Assembly: GCF_036689815.1 (NCBI RefSeq)
Contig: NZ_JBAHUR010000017.1
Span: forward strand, 1-50,425
Reading direction: 5' to 3'
DNA: 50,425 nt
DNA from: Magnetovibrio sp. PR-2
GTDB taxonomy: Bacteria; Pseudomonadota; Alphaproteobacteria; Rhodospirillales; Magnetovibrionaceae
Shown here: positions 34,357 through 42,728 of the stretch, in pieces
Numbering within the stretch: position 1 is the first letter of the stretch
Layout: each line of letters starts with the position of its first letter
Notes under the pieces: model-generated
Database searches by the model: none
What the model saw: only the letters and a program-made list of their open reading frames with translations
What the model was told of the DNA's origin: nothing
Program-made: the position numbers and the translations under genes

Positions 34357-37300
34357 TCAGTCCTTTTTCCCATAACCGCCGCCGCCTGGCGTTTCAATCA
34401 CAAAGACGTCGCCCGCCGACAGATCCACCGCAGCCGTTGCGCCGAGGTCCTCACAGCTTCCATCGGCACGCTCAACGGTGTTTTTGCCAACCTGTCCATC
34501 CGCCCCACCCGCAAGGCCAAAGGGGGCAAGCGTGCGGTGGTTGGACAAAATACCCGCCTGCATGGCTTGCAAAAACTTGATGCGCCGGATGACACCGTCG
34601 CCGCCTCTATGCGCACCCGCCCCGCCAGATCCGCGGCGAATGGAAAAGCCGTCCACTAAAACGGGGAAACGCCATTCCAAGATTTCCGGGTCGGTGAGGC
34701 GCGAATTGGTCATATGGGTATGCACCGCACTTTGTCCATCAAACCCAGGCCCTGCCCCTGCGCCACCGCAGATGGTTTCATAGTATTGGTATGTATCGTT
34801 GCCAAAGGTGAAGTTGTTCATGGTGCCCTGCGCACCGGCCATGACACCCAGTGCCCCGTACAGGGCATCGGTCACGCATTGGCTGGTTTCCACATTCCCC
34901 GCGACCACCGCAGCCGGATAGACCGGATTGAGCATGGAGCCTTCGGGTGCAATGATATCTATAGGCTTCAAACAGCCTGCGTTGAGCGGGATGTCGTCGT
35001 CGACCAATGTGCGAAACACATATAACACCGCCGCCCGGCACACGGGGAACGGCGCATTGAAGTTGTTGTCGAGCTGCGCGGACGTGCCGGTAAAGTCCAC
35101 TGTGGCGCGACGGTTTGCCTTGTCGATGCGGATGGCGACCGTGATCGCAGCACCATTGTCGAGTTCGTAATGGAATTCTCCGTCGTCCAAGACATCCAAC
35201 ACGCGGCGCACGCTTTCTTCGGCATTGTCTTGAACGTGGCCCATATAGGCCTGCACCACGTCGAGGCCGAAGTGATCGATCATCTTGAGCAGCTCGGCAA
35301 TGCCTTTTTCGTTCGCCGCAATCTGGGCACCCAAATCCGAAATGTTTTGATCGATGTTGCGCGCGGGCCATGGGCCGGACGACAAGATTTTGCGCACATC
35401 TTGTTCCAAGAAGGTCCCCTGGGAGACGATTTTGACGTTATCAAGCAGCACGCCTTCATCTTCAACGGTGCGAGAATTTGGTGGCATGGAGCCCGGAGAA
35501 ATCCCCCCGATGTCCGCATGGTGCCCGCGTGAAGCAACGTAGAACAAGACCTTGCCCCCTTCGAATACCGGTGTGACCACCGTAACGTCGGGCAAGTGCG
35601 TCCCGCCGTTATACGGCGCATTGATGGCATAAACGTCACCCGGTTGCAGCTGTTCACCTTTGGCCTGTATCACGCTGATAACACTTTCACCCATACTGCC
35701 CAGGTGCACCGGCATATGTGGGGCGTTGGCGACCAAGTTCCCCCCTTGATCAAAAATAGCGCAGGAGAAATCCAAGCGTTCTTTGATGTTCACCGAATGC
35801 GCTGTGTTCGCCAATGTCGCCCCCATCTGTTCAGCAATGGACATAAACAGATTGTTGAAAATTTCCAACATGATGGGATCGGCAGACGTGCCGATGCTTT
35901 GGCGTTGAGGCCGTGGCTCAAAGCGGCTGAGAACCAAATTGCCGATGGCGCTCACCGCCACTTGCCAGCCGGGCTCCACCACTGTTGTGGCGTTGGCGTC
36001 CGTCAAGATCGCCGGACCCTTCACCACATCACCGGGGGCAAAGTCTGCGACACGGATCAGCGGCGCGTTAAAATGCTGCCCGCCCGAGGTCATGGAGACC
36101 GTGTCTTGCACATGAGGGCCGCCTGAACGTTCTGCAGAGATCTGCGGCGGCAAGGCATCATGTGCGTCTTTGCCTATGGCCTCCACAGCGATGGCTTCGA
36201 TGATCACGTCTTTGTTGGGTTGCGTAAAACCGAAGCGGCGTTGGTGGGCGCCTTCAAACTCAGTACGGACCTTCACAACTGTGTCCAACGCAACTTCCAT
36301 TGCCGTATCCGTCCCGGCGTAGCGCAACAGCACTTTTTTGCGCACCTGCATGTTCTCAGGACCAATATCTTGATCGCGAAGCTCTTGGCGGGCGTCTGAG
36401 ACCAGAGCGTCGAAGCTCTCAGCCAGATTTTCCAAACTTTCCGCCGTCATTGTTTGTTCGACGGCTTGCTCACGCATGGCGGTGAAGTCTGCTAGCCCCA
36501 TACCGTAAGCCGACAGGATGCCTGCGTAAGGATGAATAAAGATCGCGTCCATGCCCAGCGCATCCGCGACCAAGCACGCATGCTGCCCCCCGGCCCCGCC
36601 GAAACAATTGAGCGCGTATTGCGTGATGTCGTAGCCGCGCTCTACGGAAATTTTTTTGATGGCGTTGGCCATGTTTTCCACCGCGATGGACAAAAAACCT
36701 TCGGCCAGTTGTTTTGGGCTCATGGGCTCACCCGTTGCCTGCGCAACGTCTGCGGCCAAAGCCTCGAATTTCGCCCGCACAACATCTGCGTCCAACGCTT
36801 GATCCGCGTTGGGGCCAAAGACGTTGGGGAAATGTTTGGGCTGTATTTTGCCCAGCATCACATTGCAATCCGTTACCGCCAATGGCCCGCCACGCCGATA
36901 GCACGCAGGCCCGGGGTTTGCCCCTGCACTGTCGGGGCCGACACGCAACCGCGCCCCATCGAAGTGCAAAATCGAGCCGCCGCCAGCGGCAACCGTATGG
37001 ATGTGCATCATCGGTGCGCGCAGGCGCACACCGGCAACCTGGGTTTCAAAGACGCGTTCATAGGCACCATCAAAGTGGCTCACATCCGTGGACGTACCGC
37101 CCATGTCAAAGCCGATGACTTTGTCAAAGCCGGCCTCAGCGGCGGTTTGCGCCATACCCACGACCCCACCAGCGGGCCCGGACAAGATGCTATCTTTGCC
37201 CTGAAAATATGTGGCGTCCGTCAGACCGCCATTGGATTGCATGAACATCAAACGCGTGCCGGAAACCTGTGAGCGCACTTGCTCGACATAGCGGCGCAAA

Positions 37301-37971
37301 ATGGGGGACAAGTAAGCGTCCACCACCGTTGTGTCTCCGCGCGAAACCAGCTTCATCAAAGGGCTGGCTTCGTGTGACAGGGAAATTTGTTCGAAGCCAA
37401 TGGCCTTGGCGATGTCTCTTGCACGTTGTTCATGTTCGACGTAGCGATAGCCGTGCATAAACACGATAGCCGCCGAGCGAAAACCTGCATCAAAAGCGGA
37501 TTGCAGTTCGGACCGTAAACTTTGTTCATCGAGGGGCGTCAGCACTTCACCATCGGCTTTGAGACGTTCGTCGGCTTCTATGACAAGGGTGTGCAGCAAG
37601 TCCGGCAACACAATGTTTTGCGCAAATAAGTCCGGACGGTTTTGATAGCCAATGCGCAAGGCATCGCCAAAACCTTTTGTGGTGACCAATACGGTCCGTT
37701 CACCCTTGCGCTCCAAAAGCGCATTGGTGGCGACCGTGGTGCCCATTTTCACGTGTTCAATCTGTGCCCCATCCAGCGCAGCCCCATCCCGCACAGACCC
37801 GTCCAGCGCCCCCATCAGACGCCGCATACCTTCAACAGCTGCGTCGGGGTATTGTTCAGGGTTTTCGCTGAGCAATTTAAGTGTTTCGATCTGCCCCTGG
37901 GGCGAGCGCGCGGCGATATCGGTGAAGGTGCCACCGCGATCAATCCAGAATTTCCACTGTGCTTTTTTCAT
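34357..37971 (-). CDS. 5-oxoprolinase / hydantoinase (fused A and B subunits)
   Basis: ATP-dependent opening of 5-oxoproline to glutamate, or of a related hydantoin-type ring. The protein has 1204 aa and joins both subunits: a HyuA-type ATPase half (DRGGTFTDIAA at the start, IGFDMGGTSTDVS near 290) and a HyuB-type half beginning near residue 680 (EIFNNLFMSIAEQMGATLAN, NIKERLDFSCAIFD, GHHADIGGISPGSMPP). The C-terminal DVFVIETPGGGGYGKKD is typical. The full-length fused form favours 5-oxoprolinase (OplAH), but the substrate is not settled by sequence. The MarR-type gene follows in the same operon. Confidence 0.92.
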   Translation of the reverse strand: MKKAQWKFWIDRGGTFTDIAARSPQGQIETLKLLSENPEQYPDAAVEGMRRLMGALDGSVRDGAALDGAQIEHVKMGTTVATNALLERKGERTVLVTTKGFGDALRIGYQNRPDLFAQNIVLPDLLHTLVIEADERLKADGEVLTPLDEQSLRSELQSAFDAGFRSAAIVFMHGYRYVEHEQRARDIAKAIGFEQISLSHEASPLMKLVSRGDTTVVDAYLSPILRRYVEQVRSQVSGTRLMFMQSNGGLTDATYFQGKDSILSGPAGGVVGMAQTAAEAGFDKVIGFDMGGTSTDVSHFDGAYERVFETQVAGVRLRAPMMHIHTVAAGGGSILHFDGARLRVGPDSAGANPGPACYRRGGPLAVTDCNVMLGKIQPKHFPNVFGPNADQALDADVVRAKFEALAADVAQATGEPMSPKQLAEGFLSIAVENMANAIKKISVERGYDITQYALNCFGGAGGQHACLVADALGMDAIFIHPYAGILSAYGMGLADFTAMREQAVEQTMTAESLENLAESFDALVSDARQELRDQDIGPENMQVRKKVLLRYAGTDTAMEVALDTVVKVRTEFEGAHQRRFGFTQPNKDVIIEAIAVEAIGKDAHDALPPQISAERSGGPHVQDTVSMTSGGQHFNAPLIRVADFAPGDVVKGPAILTDANATTVVEPGWQVAVSAIGNLVLSRFEPRPQRQSIGTSADPIMLEIFNNLFMSIAEQMGATLANTAHSVNIKERLDFSCAIFDQGGNLVANAPHMPVHLGSMGESVISVIQAKGEQLQPGDVYAINAPYNGGTHLPDVTVVTPVFEGGKVLFYVASRGHHADIGGISPGSMPPNSRTVEDEGVLLDNVKIVSQGTFLEQDVRKILSSGPWPARNIDQNISDLGAQIAANEKGIAELLKMIDHFGLDVVQAYMGHVQDNAEESVRRVLDVLDDGEFHYELDNGAAITVAIRIDKANRRATVDFTGTSAQLDNNFNAPFPVCRAAVLYVFRTLVDDDIPLNAGCLKPIDIIAPEGSMLNPVYPAAVVAGNVETSQCVTDALYGALGVMAGAQGTMNNFTFGNDTYQYYETICGGAGAGPGFDGQSAVHTHMTNSRLTDPEILEWRFPVLVDGFSIRRGSGGAGAHRGGDGVIRRIKFLQAMQAGILSNHRTLAPFGLAGGADGQVGKNTVERADGSCEDLGATAAVDLSAGDVFVIETPGGGGYGKKD

Positions 37972-38021
37972 ATTACAGACACTTTATAGATAAATCGCCT
38001 GTATTTAAACTTTTTCAGGCC

Positions 38022-38043
38022 AAGCCTGACGAAACTCAGGCTT
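38022..38043. terminator. hairpin between the binding-protein and oxoprolinase genes
   Basis: AAGCCTGA (38022-38029) and TCAGGCTT (38036-38043) form a perfect 8-bp stem with loop CGAAAC, 87 nt after the binding-protein stop. No T-run follows on either strand, so a terminator role is uncertain. The rest of 37972-38130 shows nothing else. Confidence 0.35.
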
Positions 38044-38130
38044 CTTGCAGCGGCGAAGGGCCGTTTTTAAGAGGAAAGGCGAGGAACCGTTGTTCAGAGA
38101 AACACGAACGGGTGTTTTAAGACAAAGGCT

Positions 38131-39156
38131 TTAGCGCACCGGCGGCGCGTACAGCAAGCCACCGTCACTCCATAGTTTGTTGAGGCCACGCTGCATTTTG
38201 AACCGGGTGTCTGGCCCAATGTTGGCGTTGAAGATATCGGCATAATTTCCAACCTGTTTGATCACGCGATAGGCCCAACGGTCGTCCAGTCCAAAGGGGG
38301 TGCCGAGCCCTGGTTCCAGACCCAACAGGCGCCGAATTTCTGGCGAGCTGGTGCTGGCGCGCACTTCGTCAACGTTTTTTCGGCTAACCCCATACTCTTC
38401 CGCGGCAATGGTGACCATCACCAGCCAGGCATTGAAATCGCGCCACTGGGCATCGTCGTCGCGAACGGCCAAGGCCAAAGGCTCTTTGGAAATCACTTCA
38501 GGAAACACGACATAATCTGCGCTGTCGTCCATGCGTCCTGCATGAACGGTCGACAATGCCGAGCGATCATGAATAGCCATCTGGCAACGCCCGCCAAAAA
38601 AGGCCCGCCACATACCTTCCATGGTTTGAATGGGTACGACATCCCACTGCACGCCATTTCGCTTGATGAAATCTTGCAAGTTCACCATCGCCGTGGACGT
38701 TGTGTTGATGGCACAAACGGGCACGTCTTTGAGCTTCATTGCTTCACTGAGATTTGAAACACCAAGACCCGTGTTGGCGATGAAGCCTTGTCCATCATAA
38801 AAATAGATCGCAGGGAATTCGACTGCATTCTTTGTGTCACGTGTATAGGTCCAAGTCGAGCCTGCGTGGAGCACGTCCACTTCGCGTCCTTCCAAAGCAT
38901 CCAGCCAATAACTATCGACCGAGATTGCGTCCGCAGACCCCACGGCAGCAGCGGCGGCGGCGCGACAAAAATCAACAAAGAAGCCGCCCCATTTACCGTC
39001 AGGATTTTGCATGGAGAAACCGGGGATGCGGTCTGTGACACCGCATTTGACGAAGCCGTTGTTTTTCACCTGATCCATGGTCGAGGCTTGGGCATCGGGC
39101 CTTATGGTCAAAAGGCTCAATGCCGCCAAACAAATACCCGCAAATATTGAACGCAT
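38131..39156 (-). CDS. family-3 periplasmic amino-acid-binding protein (AapJ-like)
   Basis: The protein has 341 aa, with a signal peptide (about 1-24, ending AQA). The binding-protein fold starts VKNNGFVKCGVTDRIPGFSM and continues GGFFVDFCRAAAAA, VDVLHAGSTWTYTRD and IKQVGNYADIFNANIGPDT. This is the AapJ/BztA type of general L-amino-acid ABC binding protein. No permease or ATPase gene is nearby, so it is an orphan. Its neighbour across a 153-bp divergent promoter region is a membrane-bound sensor kinase, so it may present a ligand to that sensor or serve a transporter encoded elsewhere. Confidence 0.9.
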   Translation of the reverse strand: MRSIFAGICLAALSLLTIRPDAQASTMDQVKNNGFVKCGVTDRIPGFSMQNPDGKWGGFFVDFCRAAAAAAVGSADAISVDSYWLDALEGREVDVLHAGSTWTYTRDTKNAVEFPAIYFYDGQGFIANTGLGVSNLSEAMKLKDVPVCAINTTSTAMVNLQDFIKRNGVQWDVVPIQTMEGMWRAFFGGRCQMAIHDRSALSTVHAGRMDDSADYVVFPEVISKEPLALAVRDDDAQWRDFNAWLVMVTIAAEEYGVSRKNVDEVRASTSSPEIRRLLGLEPGLGTPFGLDDRWAYRVIKQVGNYADIFNANIGPDTRFKMQRGLNKLWSDGGLLYAPPVR

Positions 39157-39309
39157 GCTTCATCCTTCATTTCTGGCCATCCCAAGACGAGGGTCCTGGC
39201 CCCAATTGTTATATAAGACAATCCGCCGACTGTCACATGCAAACATATCATGTATAATGTCGAATTCATGTTACGCTACAGTGTCTTGCAATGACAAAGT
39301 TGAACGGGA

Positions 39310-41658
39310 ATGGACGAATACAACGCCCAAGACTGGCCTGATGATCAGCACACCCAGGCCCCGGGTGCGCCGACAAAATCAGCCATTTCAACCAAACTGT
39401 TTTTGGCATTAGGCCTCATCACGATCACCGCCATCGTGGCTGGCGCAGCGTCCATCGTTTCACTCAACAAATTCCAACACAACTATGACAACCTGATCAA
39501 CGCAGAGCTGCCAACGTTGGAGGACACGGCCAACATCAGTCAGCTGTCCATGAGTGTGGTTGGCCGCGGCGCGAACTTGATTGTCGCGCCGACATCCTGG
39601 GCACGCGCCAACCTTATTGCGCAAGTTGAAGACGACGCCAAATGGTTGGAAGAAATCGTGACCGGGATTTCCGATGAAGCCTTGTCCAGCACCCGCAAGC
39701 AGGAGCTTCTGAACCTCAAAGATCAACTGTTCGCGACCTACAACACGCTCAACACGTTAACAGAAAACCGCATCGTTTACGCTGAGCGTTTGTCCGAAAT
39801 CGATGAAGAAATTATGCGCCTTCAGCAAGACTTGATTTCTGTGCAGGCCGCCACCAACTTGCCGGACGGCGGCATTGCGCCCTCAGGCCCGTTGCGCCAA
39901 TGGAATGAATCCATCCATTCCGCCCTATTCTTGCTGACACAGGCGTCTCGCATGAAGCATGCAGCGCCTTTGGGCAACATTGAAAAGAAAGCCAAGCGGC
40001 GCATTGGCGGCGTGTTCATTCATCGTAAATTCCTGCCTTCGGAACTCCACCTGGATGCGGAAGACACGCTCCAGCGCCTGGACGAAATTGCCCTGGGCCG
40101 TAATGGACTGTTCCAAGTGAAACGCTTGGACTTGGACGCCTTAAACCAAATTGAAGCAACTTTGCGCACAGGCCGCACCATTGCTGAACAGTTCATTTCG
40201 AGCGCAGATCTCGCGACCCAAGACATCCGGGTCGCCATCACCGATGCCAACCGCCAAACAAGCCAATCCATGAACATCACGTTGCAAGCGATGATCGGCT
40301 TTATTTTGGTTTCCGTTTTGGTGGCCATCGCCACGTTCTTGTATGTCAATCGCACCGTGTTGCGCCGCTTAGGCCATTTGCGGATGTCCATGGTCGCCCA
40401 CGCGGAAGGTGAGTTCGCACAAATCGACACACGCGGCGACGATGAAATTACGGATATGGCGCGCTCCCTTCAATACTTAGTCGACACTTTGCATTCACGC
40501 GAAACCGGCTTAATGGATGCCCGCGACGAAGCTGAAAAAGCCTCCGTCGCCAAAACCCGCTTCTTGGCCGCAGCCAGCCATGACTTGCGCCAGCCCCTAC
40601 AGGCGCTCAACCTGTTCGTTTATGCCTTGGAAAGCAAAGAAGAAGACGAAGAAAAACGCGAAATCATCAAATTGATCCGCAACACTTTGGAATCTTTGAA
40701 AGAGCTTTTGAACACGTTATTGGACATCTCTAAACTGGAAGCAGGCGTCGTTCAGCCCCAGCTCAAAGACTTTTCCACAGGCTTCATGTTTGAGCGCATC
40801 AAAAGCGAGCTGGGCCCTGTTGCCTGGGCAAGCGATTTGGAGCTCAAGGTCGTAGACAGTTCCGTGCAAATTCACTCCGACCCGTCGCTGCTGGAAACCG
40901 TCATCCGCAACTTGGTTGACAACGCCATCAAGTACACCGAACGCGGCACCGTATTGGTCGGGTGTCGTCACCGCAAAAACCGCCTGCGCATCGAAGTCTG
41001 GGATACCGGCCCAGGCATCCCTGAAGAACAACGTCATTTGATTTTTCAAGACTTCTACCAAGCCGACAACCCAGCCCGCCAACGCACACAAGGGCTTGGA
41101 TTGGGGCTTTCGATTGTTCGGCGTATGTCCGATCTTTTGGGATGTTTAATGGGGTGTGAGTCGGTCGTTGGGCGGGGCTCTGTCTTTTGGGTCGAAGTCC
41201 CGGTTGCCCGCGAACGCATTCAGCCGCCGATCTCCTTCACGCCCATTCGCGTCAACCGGGGCAGCGCACATATTGTCGTTATCGAAGACGACGAACAGGT
41301 TCTGGCAGGACTGAAAGCCTTATTGGAAAATGCCGGACACACTGTCGATGCGTATCACACCGGAAACCCTCAAACGTTACGCAGCGCGTTCATCAATGCC
41401 AAACAGACGCCAGACATCATCATCGCTGATTACCGTCTGGATGCGGAATTTACCGGTCGGGGCGCCATTGATCTCATTCGCAAGACCTTAGCCACTAAAA
41501 TTCCGGCGATCATCGTCACCGGCGACACAGCACCTGAACGCCTGCGCGAAGCCAAGGAAAGTGGCTACCCGATCCTACACAAACCCGTACGGCCTGAAGA
41601 ATTGTTAAATATGGTGCATGAAACGCTGTCGCGCGCTGGAAGCGAGGACGACAGCTAA
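39310..41658 (+). CDS. hybrid sensor histidine kinase with receiver domain
   Basis: The protein has 782 aa. TM1 (about 29-51) and TM2 (about 328-350) bracket a helical periplasmic sensor of some 275 residues, followed by HAMP, HisKA with phospho-His424 in SHDLRQPLQAL, HATPase_c (NLVDNAIKYTERG, WDTGPGIP, GLGLGLSIV) and a C-terminal receiver with Asp707 (IIIADYRLD). The SHDLRQPL variant and long helical sensor resemble TorS-like kinases that work with a periplasmic binding protein. The converging NarL-type regulator is the likely output partner. Confidence 0.93.
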   Translation: MDEYNAQDWPDDQHTQAPGAPTKSAISTKLFLALGLITITAIVAGAASIVSLNKFQHNYDNLINAELPTLEDTANISQLSMSVVGRGANLIVAPTSWARANLIAQVEDDAKWLEEIVTGISDEALSSTRKQELLNLKDQLFATYNTLNTLTENRIVYAERLSEIDEEIMRLQQDLISVQAATNLPDGGIAPSGPLRQWNESIHSALFLLTQASRMKHAAPLGNIEKKAKRRIGGVFIHRKFLPSELHLDAEDTLQRLDEIALGRNGLFQVKRLDLDALNQIEATLRTGRTIAEQFISSADLATQDIRVAITDANRQTSQSMNITLQAMIGFILVSVLVAIATFLYVNRTVLRRLGHLRMSMVAHAEGEFAQIDTRGDDEITDMARSLQYLVDTLHSRETGLMDARDEAEKASVAKTRFLAAASHDLRQPLQALNLFVYALESKEEDEEKREIIKLIRNTLESLKELLNTLLDISKLEAGVVQPQLKDFSTGFMFERIKSELGPVAWASDLELKVVDSSVQIHSDPSLLETVIRNLVDNAIKYTERGTVLVGCRHRKNRLRIEVWDTGPGIPEEQRHLIFQDFYQADNPARQRTQGLGLGLSIVRRMSDLLGCLMGCESVVGRGSVFWVEVPVARERIQPPISFTPIRVNRGSAHIVVIEDDEQVLAGLKALLENAGHTVDAYHTGNPQTLRSAFINAKQTPDIIIADYRLDAEFTGRGAIDLIRKTLATKIPAIIVTGDTAPERLREAKESGYPILHKPVRPEELLNMVHETLSRAGSEDDS

Positions 41659-41659
41659 A

Positions 41660-42304
41660 TCACCCCAGACTCATGCCCAGATTGGCCCGCGGGATCAGCC
41701 CCAATCGCATCGCGGAATAGGCTGCTTCTGTCCGGTTGGTAGCATCCAGGGCACTGATAATGGCCGAGATATGGACCCGAACGGTATTTTCGGAAATCCC
41801 CAGTTCACGCGCGATTTCCTTATTGGAGTTGCCCTGAGCCATAAAGCGCAAGACCTCCATTTGCCGCTGGGTCAAGTTGGGCATATCGTCGCCACCGTCC
41901 GTTTGCGCATTGTCGCCATAGCCGGGCGGCAAGCAGACCCCACCCGACAAAACCAAACGCAACGAATTCAGCATAACCTCACCCGTTGCCGACTTTGGAA
42001 TGAAGCCACGCGCACCCAGTTCCATCGCACGTGACACCATGGCCTGATCTTCCATAGCTGACAAAATCACCACGGCCATATTGGGGTTGGCGGCATTAAT
42101 TGCGCTGAGCGCGTCCAGACCGCTGCCTTCCGGCAAATCCAAATCCATCAAGATGAGATTGATATCAGGATGAGCGCCAGCCGTTTCGATGGCCTCACGC
42201 CCCGTACCGGCTTCGATTAATTCAATCCCTTCTTCCATTTGCTTGAGCACCAACACCAACCCGGCTCGGACCAGTTTGTGATCATCTACCAAAAGAATCT
42301 TCAT
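41660..42304 (-). CDS. NarL/LuxR-family response regulator
   Basis: The protein has 214 aa. The receiver domain has the acidic pair in LLVDDHK, the phospho-acceptor Asp54 (LMDLDLPEGSG) and the conserved Lys in FIPKSA. The C-terminal LuxR-type helix-turn-helix reads LTQRQMEVLRFMAQGNSNKE and LGISENTVRVHISAII. It should bind DNA as a dimer after phosphorylation. It converges with the hybrid kinase, the stops lying 1 nt apart, and is flanked on its upstream side by a second kinase gene; either could be its partner. Confidence 0.93.
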   Translation of the reverse strand: MKILLVDDHKLVRAGLVLVLKQMEEGIELIEAGTGREAIETAGAHPDINLILMDLDLPEGSGLDALSAINAANPNMAVVILSAMEDQAMVSRAMELGARGFIPKSATGEVMLNSLRLVLSGGVCLPPGYGDNAQTDGGDDMPNLTQRQMEVLRFMAQGNSNKEIARELGISENTVRVHISAIISALDATNRTEAAYSAMRLGLIPRANLGMSLG

Positions 42305-42538
42305 GGGCTACCTTTAAGGGCTTCTGAAAAAAAAGAAACGATGTCATCAGTTTGCCTGCACAAAGTAATACAGGCAAATGAAAAGACATGTTTTTGATGC
42401 ACCAATCATCAGACAATGAGAATAATCCAAAGTGCGTATGACCTTCGTCTTTCCGTGGAATATACGACAAACCACAATTCTGTATGATGTATTTGTGTGT
42501 GTTCATTGGTATGCGTCCCCATTCGCATATCGGTGACA

Positions 42539-42613
42539 TCTCCATTATGGAGAGCAAGGGGTCAATATTCCTAAACGCCGGTGAGGCTTGTCCTCTCCGG
42601 CGTCCTTTTTTTT
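42539..42613 (+). ncRNA. two-hairpin element with intrinsic terminator; small RNA or leader attenuator
   Basis: In the 424-bp gap between the response regulator and the next kinase, TCTCCATTATGGAGA (42539-42553) is a perfect palindrome. It is followed by a terminator, ACGCCGG (42575-42581) with CCGGCGT (42597-42603), then CCTTTTTTTT. No convincing gene ends here on the plus strand. TATGAT at 42483-42488 could be a -10 box for a transcript of about 115 nt. It could also be a premature terminator in the leader of the downstream kinase. The rest of the gap shows no feature. Confidence 0.5.
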
Positions 42614-42728
42614 CCAACTCACCGTAACAACACAAAGAACAGCCTAATACGTTTGCGCTTTTCCGTCTGGCTGCGTTCAACGGCTATACTTGCTATTGTT
42701 GCAACTCAAATAGAGTATGGGGTACGGC

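Noticed and set aside
42485-42628. 47-aa plus-strand frame starting ATGATG before the hemerythrin kinase
   Set aside because: It reads through the intrinsic terminator and has no ribosome site; an RNA element explains the region better.
42282-42680. 132-aa minus-strand frame overlapping the start of the NarL-type regulator
   Set aside because: It crosses the orphan terminator and the palindrome, shows no family pattern and has only a weak start.
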